In this document: positions 25,079-34,597 of the stretch, in pieces
How the letters are laid out: every line of letters starts with the position of its first letter
Position numbering within the stretch: the first letter of the stretch is position 1
Origin: Pseudomonadota bacterium
GTDB lineage: Bacteria; Pseudomonadota; Alphaproteobacteria; Rhizobiales; Hyphomicrobiaceae
NCBI GenBank assembly: GCA_023423275.1
Contig: JAFAFW010000109.1
Span: forward strand, 62,001-126,000
Length of the DNA: 64,000 nt
Direction of reading: 5' to 3'
Made by a program: the position numbers and the translations under genes
Notes under the pieces: model-generated
Told to the model about the DNA's origin: nothing
What the model saw: the letters and a program-made list of their open reading frames with translations, nothing else
The model's database searches: none

Positions 25079-26020
25079 TTACGACAAGTATTGCTCGGCG
25101 ATCGCCGAGCCGAGCCGATTGTTTTCGTCGATGAACGACGTCAGAAACTCGTGCAGACCGCCCTGGAAGATGCTGTCGATGTTCGCGTTCTCCATGCGGG
25201 CCAGCGTCGACCGGGAAATACGCTGTGCGGCTCCCTGGCGGCCATACGCATCGGCCAGTTGATCCAGATAAGTGTTGATCGACTCGCAGCAGGAAATCAA
25301 CGAGCGCGGCTGTTCCTTGCGCAGGATCATGAAGTCGGCCACCAGCCACGGGCGCACGTTTTCCCGATAGACCCAATGGAATGATGTCAGCGCCGAGACC
25401 GAACGCAGGATCGACGACCACTGGAAGTAATCAAGACCGCCGCCGACCTGCTCCTTGTCGGGAAGCAGCACGTGATACTTGACGTCGATCAAACGGGCGA
25501 TGCTGTCCGCACGCTCGATCAGCGTTCCGAGCCGCTGGAAGTAGAAATGATCGGTGCGCAGCATGGTCCGGTAGGCCGCGCCGTCAAAGCGCAGGGATGC
25601 TTCCTTCACCAGCGTCAGCACCCGGCTCAATCGCGCGGGTGTCGGCGCTTTCATGTCGATGGCCTGTAGCTCGTGCCATGCGCCGTTGATGATTTCCCAC
25701 ATCTCGCCGGTTATGGCCGTACGGACGGCGCGCGCATTGGTGCGGGCGATCTCCATGCAGGCCTTGATCGAAGAGGGGTTGGCCTCCGACGCGACAATGA
25801 AGTCGATAACGTTCTCGCGTGTCACATCCTCGTAGGCTTCCGTGAACGTCTCGGTGCAAGCCGCGGTCGCGACCGCGGATTCCCATTCGTTCGAAGCGCC
25901 GGCATAGGTCGAAGGCAGGACGGCCAGCCGTTGCGCGAGATCAAGGATGCGGGCGAGGTTTTCAGCCCGCTCGATATAGCGGGAAAGCCAGTAGAGACTG
26001 TCGGCGGTGCGTGAGAGCAT
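25079..26020 (-). CDS. alpha-E domain protein (DUF403)
   Basis: A 313-residue all-helical protein of the alpha-E family. MLSRTADSLYWLSRYIERAENLARILD at the N-terminus and RADSIARLIDVKYHVLLP in the middle are diagnostic. The function is unknown. Members nearly always sit beside circularly permuted ATP-grasp and transglutaminase genes, suggesting a scaffold or substrate carrier. It starts two bases after the ATP-grasp stop, so the two are likely translated together. Confidence 0.9.
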   Translation of the reverse strand: MLSRTADSLYWLSRYIERAENLARILDLAQRLAVLPSTYAGASNEWESAVATAACTETFTEAYEDVTRENVIDFIVASEANPSSIKACMEIARTNARAVRTAITGEMWEIINGAWHELQAIDMKAPTPARLSRVLTLVKEASLRFDGAAYRTMLRTDHFYFQRLGTLIERADSIARLIDVKYHVLLPDKEQVGGGLDYFQWSSILRSVSALTSFHWVYRENVRPWLVADFMILRKEQPRSLISCCESINTYLDQLADAYGRQGAAQRISRSTLARMENANIDSIFQGGLHEFLTSFIDENNRLGSAIAEQYLS

Positions 26021-26022
26021 GG

Positions 26023-27537
26023 CTAGGCCTCCACCACCCAGGTGTCCTTGGTGCCGCCCCCTTGCGAGGAATTGACGACCAATGACCCCTCCGTGAGGGC
26101 CACGCGCGTCAGGCCGCCCGGAACGACGCGCACTTTATCCGCCCCGCACAATACATAAGGCCTCAGATCGACGTGGCGCGGCGCCAGTCCCGAATTGACG
26201 AAGCACGGCACGGTCGACAGCGACAGCGTCGGCTGCGCGATGAACGCCTCCGGCTGGGCCTTGATGCGCTCCGCGTACGCCTTGCATTGCTCGCGCGTCG
26301 CGTGCGGGCCGACAAGCATCCCGTATCCGCCGGAGCCGTCGACCTCCTTGACCACCAGGCTGGCCAGATTGGCGAGCACGTATTTCAAAGCTTCGGGCTC
26401 GCGGCAGCGCCACGTCGGCACGTTCTTCAGCAGCGGCTCCTCGCCGAAATAGAATTTCACGATTTCCGGCATGTAGCTGTAGATGGCCTTGTCATCCGCA
26501 ACACCGGTGCCGACCGCGTTCGAGATCGTCACGTTACCCGCGCGATAGGCGGAGATCAGCCCGGGGACGCCTAGCATCGAGGTCGGGTTGAACGTCATCG
26601 GATCGAGGAACTCGTCATCGACACGGCGGTAGATGACGTCGACGCGCTGCGGCCCCTCGGTCGTGCGCATGTAGACGATGTTGTTGCGCACGAAGAGATC
26701 GCGGCCCTCGACCAATTCGACACCCATCTTGTCAGCCAGGAACGAGTGCTCGTAGTAGGCGGAATTGAACTGGCCAGGTGTCAGAAGCACAACGGTCGGA
26801 TCACGCGGCGCGGTCCTGGGAGCGACCGAGCGCAACGTCGCCAGCAGGTTGTCGGTGTAATTGTCGACCGGTGCGATCTTGAGCCGGCCGAACAACTCCG
26901 GAAACAGACGCATCATCGCTTCCCGGTTCTCCAGCATGTAGGAGACACCCGAGGGAATGCGCGCATTATCCTCCAGCACGTAGAACGAGTCCTCATCCAC
27001 CCGCACCACGTCGATGCCAGCGATGTGCACATGGATCCCGCCGGGTGGTGAGATCCGCGTCATCTCCGGCTCGAAACCCGGATTTTGCAGCACGAGATCT
27101 TCCGGGATCAGACCGGCCTTCACAATCTCGCGGCTGCCATAAACGTCCGCAATGAACGCGTTGAGGGCCTTCACCCGCTGTTCCAGCCCCTTGGCCAGAA
27201 CTGCCCACTCGCCGGATGTGAGAATGCGCGGGATGATGTCGAACGGGATCAGCCGCTCCGTGCCCTGCGCATCCCCGTAAACGTTGAACGTGATGCCGAT
27301 GCGCCGGAAAAAATGTTCAGCTTCCAGCTTGCGATTGGCCAGAACTTCGAGGGGCGTTTCACCCAGCCAGCGCTCAAGCGCCTCGTAACCGGGGCGTACG
27401 ACGTCGCCGCTTCCGCGCATTTCATCGAAAGACTTGCCCACGCCCGTTCTTAAAACTCCCTGTTCCGTTTCTTCCGAAGCAGGAAGCGTGTCGCAAGTTT
27501 GCGCATCCGACAAGCACGCTTTTCTGTTCACGTCCAA
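26023..27537 (-). CDS. circularly permuted ATP-grasp type 2 protein
   Basis: A 504-residue member of the circularly permuted ATP-grasp family (DUF404/DUF407 type). Signatures are FNVYGDAQGTERLIPFDIIPRIL, LQNPGFEPEM, DNARIPSGVSYMLENRE, LLTPGQFNSAYYEHSFLA, VGTGVADDKAIYSYMP and the ATP-binding VVKEVDGSGGYGMLVGP. ATP-grasp enzymes form amide bonds from a carboxylate and an amine, so it is the likely synthetase of the Anbu cluster. It is the first gene of the operon. The N-terminal 40 residues look non-conserved; a start at the internal methionine (about 27420) is possible. Confidence 0.9.
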   Translation of the reverse strand: MDVNRKACLSDAQTCDTLPASEETEQGVLRTGVGKSFDEMRGSGDVVRPGYEALERWLGETPLEVLANRKLEAEHFFRRIGITFNVYGDAQGTERLIPFDIIPRILTSGEWAVLAKGLEQRVKALNAFIADVYGSREIVKAGLIPEDLVLQNPGFEPEMTRISPPGGIHVHIAGIDVVRVDEDSFYVLEDNARIPSGVSYMLENREAMMRLFPELFGRLKIAPVDNYTDNLLATLRSVAPRTAPRDPTVVLLTPGQFNSAYYEHSFLADKMGVELVEGRDLFVRNNIVYMRTTEGPQRVDVIYRRVDDEFLDPMTFNPTSMLGVPGLISAYRAGNVTISNAVGTGVADDKAIYSYMPEIVKFYFGEEPLLKNVPTWRCREPEALKYVLANLASLVVKEVDGSGGYGMLVGPHATREQCKAYAERIKAQPEAFIAQPTLSLSTVPCFVNSGLAPRHVDLRPYVLCGADKVRVVPGGLTRVALTEGSLVVNSSQGGGTKDTWVVEA

Positions 27538-27704
27538 ATTCCAGGCATCTGCCTAACAAATGTGCCCTTTGCGGTTCCCGGCGCAGCGCCGCAGACGTTC
27601 CGCCGCAGACTATCAGGGATCACCGGCACAAGCTCTGGCGTTCCCGTTATCGTTTCCAACTGCCGCTCGATCGGCCTTTCGACGCACAACATAGGATAGC
27701 CAGC

Positions 27705-28499
27705 ATGCAGATTGATCTTTCAGGAAAGACTGCTGTCGTCACCGGATCGACAGCGGGCATCGGCCTCGCCAGCGCCAAAGGTCTGGCGCAATCAGGTGCC
27801 CGCGTCATTCTCAACGGTCGGACCCAGGCTGCGGTCGACGCGGCCATGAAGGCGGTCAGAGCTGCCGCGCCGGACGCCAGGATCGAGGGCATCGCCAGCG
27901 ACGTCGGAACGGCCCAGGGTTGCGCGGATCTGATCAAGACCCATCCGGAATGCGATATCCTGGTCAACAATGTCGGCATTTATCGCGAGCAGGATTTCTT
28001 TGAGATCCCGGATAGCGAATGGGACAGATTCTTCGACATCAACATCATGTCGGGCGTGCGCCTGGCGCGCGCCTATGTTCCTGGAATGGTGGGCAAAAAC
28101 TGGGGTCGCGTTCTGTTCCTGTCCTCGGAATCCGGGCTCAATATCCCGGTTGAAATGATCCACTACGGGATGACGAAAACCGCCGTCATGTCCATTGCGC
28201 GCGGACTGGCCAAACGGGTCGCGGGCACGGGAGTGACCGTCAATTCGATTTTACCCGGACCGACACTGTCGGAAGGCGTCGCCGAGATGCTCAAAGAAAC
28301 CATGGCCAAAACCGGCCAGTCATTGGAAGCCGCGGGAGCGGAGTTCGTCATGACACATCGCCCGTCCTCGATCATCCGGCGGCCCGCGACCGTGGAAGAG
28401 GTTGCCAACATGATCGTCTACGCAGCGTCGCCGCAGGCGTCGGCGACGACCGGTGCAGCGCTGCGCGTCGACGGCGGTGTTGTCGATACGCTTGCCTGA
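27705..28499 (+). CDS. SDR family oxidoreductase
   Basis: A 264-residue short-chain dehydrogenase. The cofactor motif is TGSTAGIGLASAKGLA at residues 13-28, NNVG is at about 88, and the catalytic serine and YGMTK occur in FLSSESGLN and HYGMTKTAVMS. RTQAAVDAA after the second strand suggests NADP preference. The substrate is unknown. It precedes a TPP-dependent enzyme gene by about 120 bases, with which it may form an operon. Confidence 0.88.
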   Translation: MQIDLSGKTAVVTGSTAGIGLASAKGLAQSGARVILNGRTQAAVDAAMKAVRAAAPDARIEGIASDVGTAQGCADLIKTHPECDILVNNVGIYREQDFFEIPDSEWDRFFDINIMSGVRLARAYVPGMVGKNWGRVLFLSSESGLNIPVEMIHYGMTKTAVMSIARGLAKRVAGTGVTVNSILPGPTLSEGVAEMLKETMAKTGQSLEAAGAEFVMTHRPSSIIRRPATVEEVANMIVYAASPQASATTGAALRVDGGVVDTLA

Positions 28500-28619
28500 C
28501 CGAAACGCGTTACCATTGCGCGATCGCACGCGAAGGCTACTGAAAGCCTCGCCGTCTCAGGCTATCATCGTCTCGATGGCAAGTTCCGTTGCCTGTTCAA
28601 TCGTCAGAGATTGCATCGA

Positions 28620-30188
28620 ATGAGCGAAACCGACCTGAATAAGATGAACGGTGCGGAAAGCCTGGTTCGCACGCTGGTCGCAGGTGGCGTCGACGTCTGC
28701 TTTGCCAACCCCGGCACGTCCGAAATGCATTTCGTGGCCGCGTTGGATCGGGTCGACGGCATGCGATGCGTGCTGGCTCTGTTCGAAGGCGTAGCAACCG
28801 GAGCCGCCGATGGCTACGCCCGGATGGCCGACAAGCCTGCCGCGACGCTGCTGCACCTCGGGCCGGGTCTCGCCAATGGGCTGGCCAATTTACACAACGC
28901 GATGAAGTCCTCCACGCCGATCGTCAATGTCGTCGGCGACCATGCCACCTGGCATCGCGCCTATGACGCGCCGTTGACGTCGGACATCGAGGCCGCAGCC
29001 CGTCCCTTTTCCGCCTGGGTGCGAACATCGCCTGACGCAAAGTCGGTCGCGGCTGACGGCGCCGCCGCCATTGCCGCCGCGCGTACGCCTCCAGGCGGTG
29101 TCGCGACGCTGATCCTGCCCGGTGATACGGCATGGGATCCGGCTGAAGCAATCGCGCAGGTTCCAACCATTCCTGAACGGCAGCGCGTATCGCAACAGGC
29201 TGTCTCGAAAGCTGCCGAGATCCTTCGGTCCGGCGAACCCACTTTGCTGCTCATTACCGGACCTGCGCTTCGCGAACATGGTCTGAGACTCGCTGGCCAG
29301 ATCGTAAAGAAGACAGGCGCGCGGCTGTCGGCGCAAACGTTCAACGCACGCATGCAGCGTGGCGCCGGGCGGGTCTCCCTCGATCGCATTCCCTATCCGG
29401 TCGATATGGCCGTCGAAACGTTGCGCGGCATCAAGCACATCATCCTTGCCGGGTCGAAGCAGCCGGTGGCGTTCTTTGCCTATCCGAACAAGCCCAGCCT
29501 GCTCGCCGATCCCGACGCCCACTTTCATGTGCTGGCGCGGCCGGAAGAGGATGTCGTCCACGCACTCGAATGGCTTGCCGACGAACTTGGTGCCCGGACA
29601 CTCTCGCCCGATGTATCTGAATTGGCGCCTGCGGCCCCCGCCAAGGGCGCGATTACGGCATCAGCCCTTGCGCAATCATTGAGCGCGTTCATTCCCGACA
29701 ATGGCATCGTGGTCGATGAGGGCGTCAGCACCGGGCGCGGTTTCTTCCCGATGACAGCGGCAGCACGGCCGCACGACTGGCTGCAGAACATGGGCGGCTC
29801 GATCGGCATCGGCCCGCCGATGGCCACCGGCGCCGCCATCGCCTGCCCGGATCGGAAAGTACTGTCCCTGCAGGCCGACGGATCGTTCATGTATACGCTG
29901 CAGGCCCTGTGGACTCAGGCCCGCGAAAATCTCGACGTCACGACCCTGGTGTTCGCCAATCGGTCATATGCCATCCTGCGGCACGAACTCGCGAACGTCG
30001 GCGCGCGCAACGTCGGCCGTAAGGCGTTGGATATGATGGACCTGACACGGCCCGATCTGGACTGGGTGGCGCTGGCGCGGGGCATGGGCGTCGAGGGTGT
30101 GCGTGCCGAGACGATGGAGCAAGTCAATGCCGGTCTCGAGCGCGGCCTCGCAACACAGGGCCCGTTCCTCGTCGAAGCTGTCATGTAA
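28620..30188 (+). CDS. thiamine pyrophosphate enzyme, acetolactate synthase-like
   Basis: A 522-residue TPP-dependent enzyme of the acetohydroxyacid synthase/benzoylformate decarboxylase superfamily. The N-terminal domain has CFANPGTSEMHFVAALD and the catalytic glutamate in ALFEGVATGAADGYARM. The C-terminal domain has SIGIGPPMATGAAIA and the TPP/Mg motif QADGSFMYTLQALWT...FANRSYAI. It resembles the branch annotated 'acetolactate synthase large subunit' but without a small subunit gene, so its real reaction may be a decarboxylation or carboligation. The ATG at 28620 is chosen over the TTG nine bases earlier. Confidence 0.82.
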   Translation: MSETDLNKMNGAESLVRTLVAGGVDVCFANPGTSEMHFVAALDRVDGMRCVLALFEGVATGAADGYARMADKPAATLLHLGPGLANGLANLHNAMKSSTPIVNVVGDHATWHRAYDAPLTSDIEAAARPFSAWVRTSPDAKSVAADGAAAIAAARTPPGGVATLILPGDTAWDPAEAIAQVPTIPERQRVSQQAVSKAAEILRSGEPTLLLITGPALREHGLRLAGQIVKKTGARLSAQTFNARMQRGAGRVSLDRIPYPVDMAVETLRGIKHIILAGSKQPVAFFAYPNKPSLLADPDAHFHVLARPEEDVVHALEWLADELGARTLSPDVSELAPAAPAKGAITASALAQSLSAFIPDNGIVVDEGVSTGRGFFPMTAAARPHDWLQNMGGSIGIGPPMATGAAIACPDRKVLSLQADGSFMYTLQALWTQARENLDVTTLVFANRSYAILRHELANVGARNVGRKALDMMDLTRPDLDWVALARGMGVEGVRAETMEQVNAGLERGLATQGPFLVEAVM

Positions 30189-30203
30189 GCGGCGACGGGA
30201 CGC

Positions 30204-31097
30204 TTACTTCGCGATCTGAGGCATTCCGCGTCCGACCAGAGCTGCCGGCGACTGTCGACCTGCCCTGGCCGAGGCGAACCGGGCTGATTTCCTGCGCAGC
30301 CGCACCCCCGTCGCAGCACGCTCGGCTGGCGGAAAAATATCGAGGCTTGGCCAGAGACCCGTGATCAATGTTCGCGCGTATCCATCGGCATGACCGGCCC
30401 GCCGCAGGCTCGCCGCGGCTCCTTGATGATCATAGGCAAGCCGGTGGGTCGAGACCTGCACGCTGCCGCTTTCGTGTTTGATCACACCATACCAGACCTC
30501 GGGCGTGCCATCATTGGCGGGCATTCCGATAACGCCAGGGTTGAACCACAGTCCGCCGTCCAATCGCGTGATGAATGGAACTCCGGCGTGACCGGCGATG
30601 ACGATATCGCAATCGGCCAGCGCGAAGTCTTCGGTCAAAGCCGCCTGATCGGACGCGAAAAGGAAGCGATTGATCTGCGTAACCCCACCGTGAATGACGC
30701 GCAAACGCAGCCCGGCATACTGCATCGTCACCGTTTTCGGCAGCCCGGCCATCCACGCACGGCTCGCATCGCTCATGCGCGCATTCGCGAATGGGTACCA
30801 TCCCTTGGCCAGGACATCGCAGGCACTGCCGGGCTCGAACCCACACGCACAATCCGCCGCCCCTTCGGCAAGTTGTTCTTCGCAATTCCCCGCAATGACA
30901 TGCACGCCCCACGCCCGCACCAGTACGGTCGTTTCCTCCGGCTCCGCACAATAGGCGACGATATCGCCGGTACAGATGATCCGGTCCGGAGCGATACCAA
31001 GCCGCTCGGCTTCGGACTTCATGGCTTGCGTGGCACGCAGATTCGAATACGGCCCACCGAAAACAATCAGCGGCTCATCGGACGAGAACGTCAGCAC
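30204..31097 (-). CDS. metallophosphoesterase family protein
   Basis: A 297-residue calcineurin-like phosphoesterase of the YfcE/MJ0936-like group. ICTGDIVAYCAEPEET, VIAGNCEEQL, HGGV and IAGHAGVPFI with WFNPGVIG mark the metal-binding motifs. The usual N-terminal D-x-H is replaced by FGGPYSNLRA, where GDxH would be expected, so the first metal site is unusual. A basic 60-residue C-terminal tail follows the catalytic domain. The substrate is unknown; related enzymes hydrolyse phosphodiesters or diadenosine tetraphosphate. Confidence 0.78.
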   Translation of the reverse strand: MLTFSSDEPLIVFGGPYSNLRATQAMKSEAERLGIAPDRIICTGDIVAYCAEPEETTVLVRAWGVHVIAGNCEEQLAEGAADCACGFEPGSACDVLAKGWYPFANARMSDASRAWMAGLPKTVTMQYAGLRLRVIHGGVTQINRFLFASDQAALTEDFALADCDIVIAGHAGVPFITRLDGGLWFNPGVIGMPANDGTPEVWYGVIKHESGSVQVSTHRLAYDHQGAAASLRRAGHADGYARTLITGLWPSLDIFPPAERAATGVRLRRKSARFASARAGRQSPAALVGRGMPQIAK

Positions 31098-31151
31098 ATC
31101 GATACTCCCGCAGGCCGACCGATTGTCCCGGGTGCGGCCCGGTCGCGCAAC

Positions 31152-32948
31152 TCAAACCTCGGTGACCCGCGTCCGTTCCGGCGCCTCGGTCCGCTTGGTT
31201 GATTTCGGCTTGCGACCGGAACTGCGGAAATCGCCCGCATCAGGTGCCAGCACGCCCGACAGATCCAGGCGCCAGATTTCCTCCAGGATACGCAGGAAGC
31301 GCGCTTCGCGCGCTCTGATCTCGACGGGTGTCCAGCTTTCCAGCTCATTCACTTCACGGGTCAGAACCGGCATATCACCATCACCCGGCTTGAAGAAAAT
31401 CGCTTTCTTGCGTGCAAAATCCTGATTGCTCGCCCTGTCGTTCTGGGTGCGCCGGACGAGAACGAGATTACCGATCGACTGAGCCAGCCTTTCCCGTTCG
31501 TCGGCTTCCGGAAACCATGTCCGCCACTGACTGCTGCGTCCTGGATTTTGCGGCAGCACGTGCTCGACCGTCCAGTCCGTTGGCGTCAGATTTTGCGGCG
31601 AGCCAGCCAGTTCGTCGTTCAGCCTCAGCAGCACGAGCTTACAGGTCTGCGGATGACGCTCGTGCAGGTTCCGCAGATTGGCCGCGACGTGGCGCAGCTC
31701 CTCGCGTGACAGAGTGCATGGCGATTGTCCGGGATCGAGGATCGTGCCCTTGGCGATCGCGCCCAGAAGCCCATTCGATCGCGTCGCCCGCTTGCTCGCG
31801 CCGATGCACTGCAATCTCAAGGCATAAGCGAACGGCTCGATGACCTCGAGCAATTGCAGCGTCAGCCGCGCGTTCTGCCGCGTCAGGTGCAGAGATTGTA
31901 TGGTTGCAGGAACCCACTCGGAACTGCCAAGCCATGACAGATAGCGCAGCCGGCGATTGATCTCCGCCGACTCGCCGGCATCCTGATGACCAGCCCGGCA
32001 GACGGTCTCGTATGCATCAGCCAATGGCACGAGCACGTCAAACACGAAGGTCTCGCTGCCTCCCACCTCATCCTTCACGGCGCGGATGCCGGCGATGATC
32101 GGCAGCTTGCCCTTGCCCTTGATCATGCGCAGATAGCTGAAGAAAGAGTCGAACTCGCCGCCGAGCCGCTGATCGACCGCGTCCCATGCTGCCTCGACCG
32201 CTGCTGCGCGGTCGGAGGGAACGCCACCCAGGACTTCGGCTTTGAGAATGTCCTTGCGTGCCAGTGGGCGGCCGCGATCGTTCAGCACCGAGAATAGCCG
32301 ATGACCGCGGTCGAGATCAGTCGTAACGATCGCCACGACATGACAGCACTGCAGCACGAATGCAAACAATCGATGGCGCTCGTCGGCTGTCATTGCCGCG
32401 AGCTCACTGACGAAGTGATCACGCACATCAATGATGGCCTGCGCTCCAGGCTCCAGATCCTGCGGATCCGTCTCCTCGTTGCACGCCCCAAACGTGAGCG
32501 CATAGTCGATCAGGAAATTGTCGTCGCCGCGCCTGAGCTGAAGCCGGAAACCGTTGCCGCCACGGACTGTGATCAGCGCATCCAACTTGCCCGCCACATC
32601 ATCCTCGTAGCGGGACGAGACGTCGCGCAACGCTGCAAGCAGGATCATGAGCGTCGTCAACCGCTGCTGACCGTCGACGATATCCAGCGTACGCGGCTCC
32701 GGGAACGCGCCATCGCGCCAACCCGAGACACCATCGGGATCCGTCAGCAAAATGGCCCCCAGGAAGTAGTCGGGCTCGGACGGCTGCTCATCCTCGGGGC
32801 CGAGGGCAAGCAGGATGTCATCCAGAAGCTGCGCTGCTTCCTTGACGGTCCAAGAGAACCGGCGTTGATAAGCAGGAACCTTGAAGCGAAAAGGGTCAGA
32901 GAAGAGATCGGCGACGCGAAGCGGCGCTGTATAGAGACCAGGGAACAT
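31152..32948 (-). CDS. DUF262-DUF1524 protein, single-chain GmrSD-like
   Basis: A 598-residue protein. Residues about 15-230 are DUF262, with VPAYQRRFSWT and the DGQQRLTTL motif, the ParB-like NTP-dependent module of GmrS. Residues about 430-560 are DUF1524, an HNH-type nuclease: VEHVLPQNP (EHxxP), NLVLV and ASNQDFARKK. In type IV restriction these two modules cut DNA with modified cytosines (GmrSD) or act in related defences such as BrxU and SspE. Here both are in one chain. The last 40 residues are basic. No methylase or other defence gene lies next to it. Confidence 0.88.
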   Translation of the reverse strand: MFPGLYTAPLRVADLFSDPFRFKVPAYQRRFSWTVKEAAQLLDDILLALGPEDEQPSEPDYFLGAILLTDPDGVSGWRDGAFPEPRTLDIVDGQQRLTTLMILLAALRDVSSRYEDDVAGKLDALITVRGGNGFRLQLRRGDDNFLIDYALTFGACNEETDPQDLEPGAQAIIDVRDHFVSELAAMTADERHRLFAFVLQCCHVVAIVTTDLDRGHRLFSVLNDRGRPLARKDILKAEVLGGVPSDRAAAVEAAWDAVDQRLGGEFDSFFSYLRMIKGKGKLPIIAGIRAVKDEVGGSETFVFDVLVPLADAYETVCRAGHQDAGESAEINRRLRYLSWLGSSEWVPATIQSLHLTRQNARLTLQLLEVIEPFAYALRLQCIGASKRATRSNGLLGAIAKGTILDPGQSPCTLSREELRHVAANLRNLHERHPQTCKLVLLRLNDELAGSPQNLTPTDWTVEHVLPQNPGRSSQWRTWFPEADERERLAQSIGNLVLVRRTQNDRASNQDFARKKAIFFKPGDGDMPVLTREVNELESWTPVEIRAREARFLRILEEIWRLDLSGVLAPDAGDFRSSGRKPKSTKRTEAPERTRVTEV

Positions 32949-33111
32949 GTCTTGTTTATCGTCTTAGGGTGGGAATGTTCACCCGGCGTGTAGATCCAAG
33001 ACGTAAGTTACCATCTGGCTCGCTGGACTGATAGGCAGAGATGGTTGAATCTCAGTTTTCCACAGCCTGCGTGCAGGGACGCATCACTCCCCCTTCGCGC
33101 AGGCCGGTGGT

Positions 33112-33507
33112 GTGCCACGGGGTCGGGCTTTGAACAGTGAAACTCGCGCTGGCACAGACCGCGTCTTCAAGATCCTGACGACCGACCAATGGGCGCAGAC
33201 CGTTCGCGACGGCGCCTTCACCGGCTCCCGCGATGACGTGCGTGATGGCTTTATCCATCTCTCGACGGCTGACCAGGTTGAAGGTACGCTGGAACGGCAT
33301 TTTCGCGGCCAGCAGGGCCTTGTTCTGGTGGCGTTCGCGGTTGCGCGCCTCGATCCTGGCGCCTTGCGATGGGAACCCTCCCGCGGAGGTGCGCTTTTTC
33401 CTCACCTTTATGGCCAATTGCCTGCTGCGGCCGCGCTGTGGCATACCCCGCTGAACCTAGGGCCAGACGGTCTACCGCAAGTTCCGGGAGATCTCTTAAT
33501 ATGTTGA
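33112..33507 (+). CDS. DUF952 family protein
   Basis: A 131-residue protein of the DUF952 family. FKILTTDQWAQTV, DGFIHLSTADQV and FPHLYGQLP with GALRWEPSRGG are characteristic. The function is unknown; the fold is related to ADP-ribosyl-transferase-like proteins (family knowledge). Its stop codon overlaps the pyrD start by seven bases, so the two are translationally coupled. The start is uncertain: a GTG at 33112 or a later non-ATG codon near residue 8. Confidence 0.78.
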   Translation: MPRGRALNSETRAGTDRVFKILTTDQWAQTVRDGAFTGSRDDVRDGFIHLSTADQVEGTLERHFRGQQGLVLVAFAVARLDPGALRWEPSRGGALFPHLYGQLPAAAALWHTPLNLGPDGLPQVPGDLLIC

Positions 33508-34595
33508 AGTTCGGCCTGGAATTGGCCCGCCCGCTGCTTTTCGCGCTCGATCCAGAACAGGCGCACGAAGTGACGCTGCGTTCGCTCGAAGCGGGCGTCT
33601 ACCCCCGTGCCGACCAGCCGGATGATCCCCGCCTCGCGAACGAGGTCTGGGGCCTGCGCTTCCCGAATCCGATCGGCATCGCGGCAGGTTTCGACAAGGA
33701 TGCCCGTGTCCCCGATGCAATCCTCAATATGGGCTGCGGGTTTGCCGAAGCGGGCAGCATCACACCGTTGCCGCAGGCTGGAAATCCGAAACCCCGCGTC
33801 TTCAGGCTGATCCCCGAGCATGCCGTCATCAACCGGCTCGGTTTCAATAATGGAGGCCATTCCGCAGCGCTGGAGCGACTTCGACAGCGCCCGCGCAATG
33901 GAATCGTCGGCGTCAACATCGGCGCCAACAAGGATGCCGCCGACCGCACCGCCGACTACATTCTCGGCGTTGAGACCTTCTACGACGTGGCGAGCTATCT
34001 GGCCGTCAACATCTCATCGCCGAACACGCCGGGCCTGCGGGATCTGCAGGCTCCTGCTGCGCTCGACGACCTGCTCGGCCGGGTGTTCGAGGCACGCGAA
34101 CGGCGCATTGCAACCGGGGCGCGCAAGGTGCCGATCGTCGTCAAGATCGCGCCCGACATCGCCGAGGATGATCTGGCGCCGATCGTCGAACAGATGGTCG
34201 CGCACGGCGTCGATGGAATTTCGGTCTCGAACACGACACTGACGCGACCTGGACTGGCCGATAACTCGGCCGCAAAGGAGGCTGGCGGACTGTCCGGCCG
34301 GCCGCTGTTCCATCGCTCGACGGTGATGCTTGCGAGAGTTCATCGCCTGACCGGCGGCCGTATCCCGCTCATCGGGATCGGTGGCATCGATAGCCCGGAA
34401 ACAGCGCTCTCGAAGATCGTCGCCGGGGCAACATTGCTGCAGCTCTACACCGGCCTGATCTATGAGGGACCGGGCCTGATCGGCCGCATCAAGCAAGGTC
34501 TAACCGATGCGATCGGCTGCAAGGATGGCACGTCACTCTCCTGTCTCATCGGCGCCAAAGCTGAACAATGGGCCAACAAGCCGCTGGATTCCTGA
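33501..34595 (+). CDS. pyrD: dihydroorotate dehydrogenase (quinone)
   Basis: A 364-residue class 2 dihydroorotate dehydrogenase, the membrane-associated, quinone-linked enzyme of pyrimidine synthesis. The N-terminal membrane-binding helix region (LARPLLFALDPEQAHEVTLRSLE), then GLRFPNPIGIAAGFDKDA, NRLGFNNGG, VNISSPNTPGLRDLQ with the catalytic serine, and GVDGISVSNTTL with GIGGI are all present. The start at 33501 lies ten bases after GGGAG and within the end of the DUF952 gene. The far longer open frame upstream is the DUF952 gene read in another frame. Confidence 0.95.
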   Translation: MLKFGLELARPLLFALDPEQAHEVTLRSLEAGVYPRADQPDDPRLANEVWGLRFPNPIGIAAGFDKDARVPDAILNMGCGFAEAGSITPLPQAGNPKPRVFRLIPEHAVINRLGFNNGGHSAALERLRQRPRNGIVGVNIGANKDAADRTADYILGVETFYDVASYLAVNISSPNTPGLRDLQAPAALDDLLGRVFEARERRIATGARKVPIVVKIAPDIAEDDLAPIVEQMVAHGVDGISVSNTTLTRPGLADNSAAKEAGGLSGRPLFHRSTVMLARVHRLTGGRIPLIGIGGIDSPETALSKIVAGATLLQLYTGLIYEGPGLIGRIKQGLTDAIGCKDGTSLSCLIGAKAEQWANKPLDS

Positions 34596-34597
34596 TC

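Noticed and set aside
30828..30845. A GGGCTCGAACCC stretch resembling a tRNA T-loop.
   Set aside because: It lies inside the phosphoesterase gene, and no acceptor stem or anticodon arm can be built around it.
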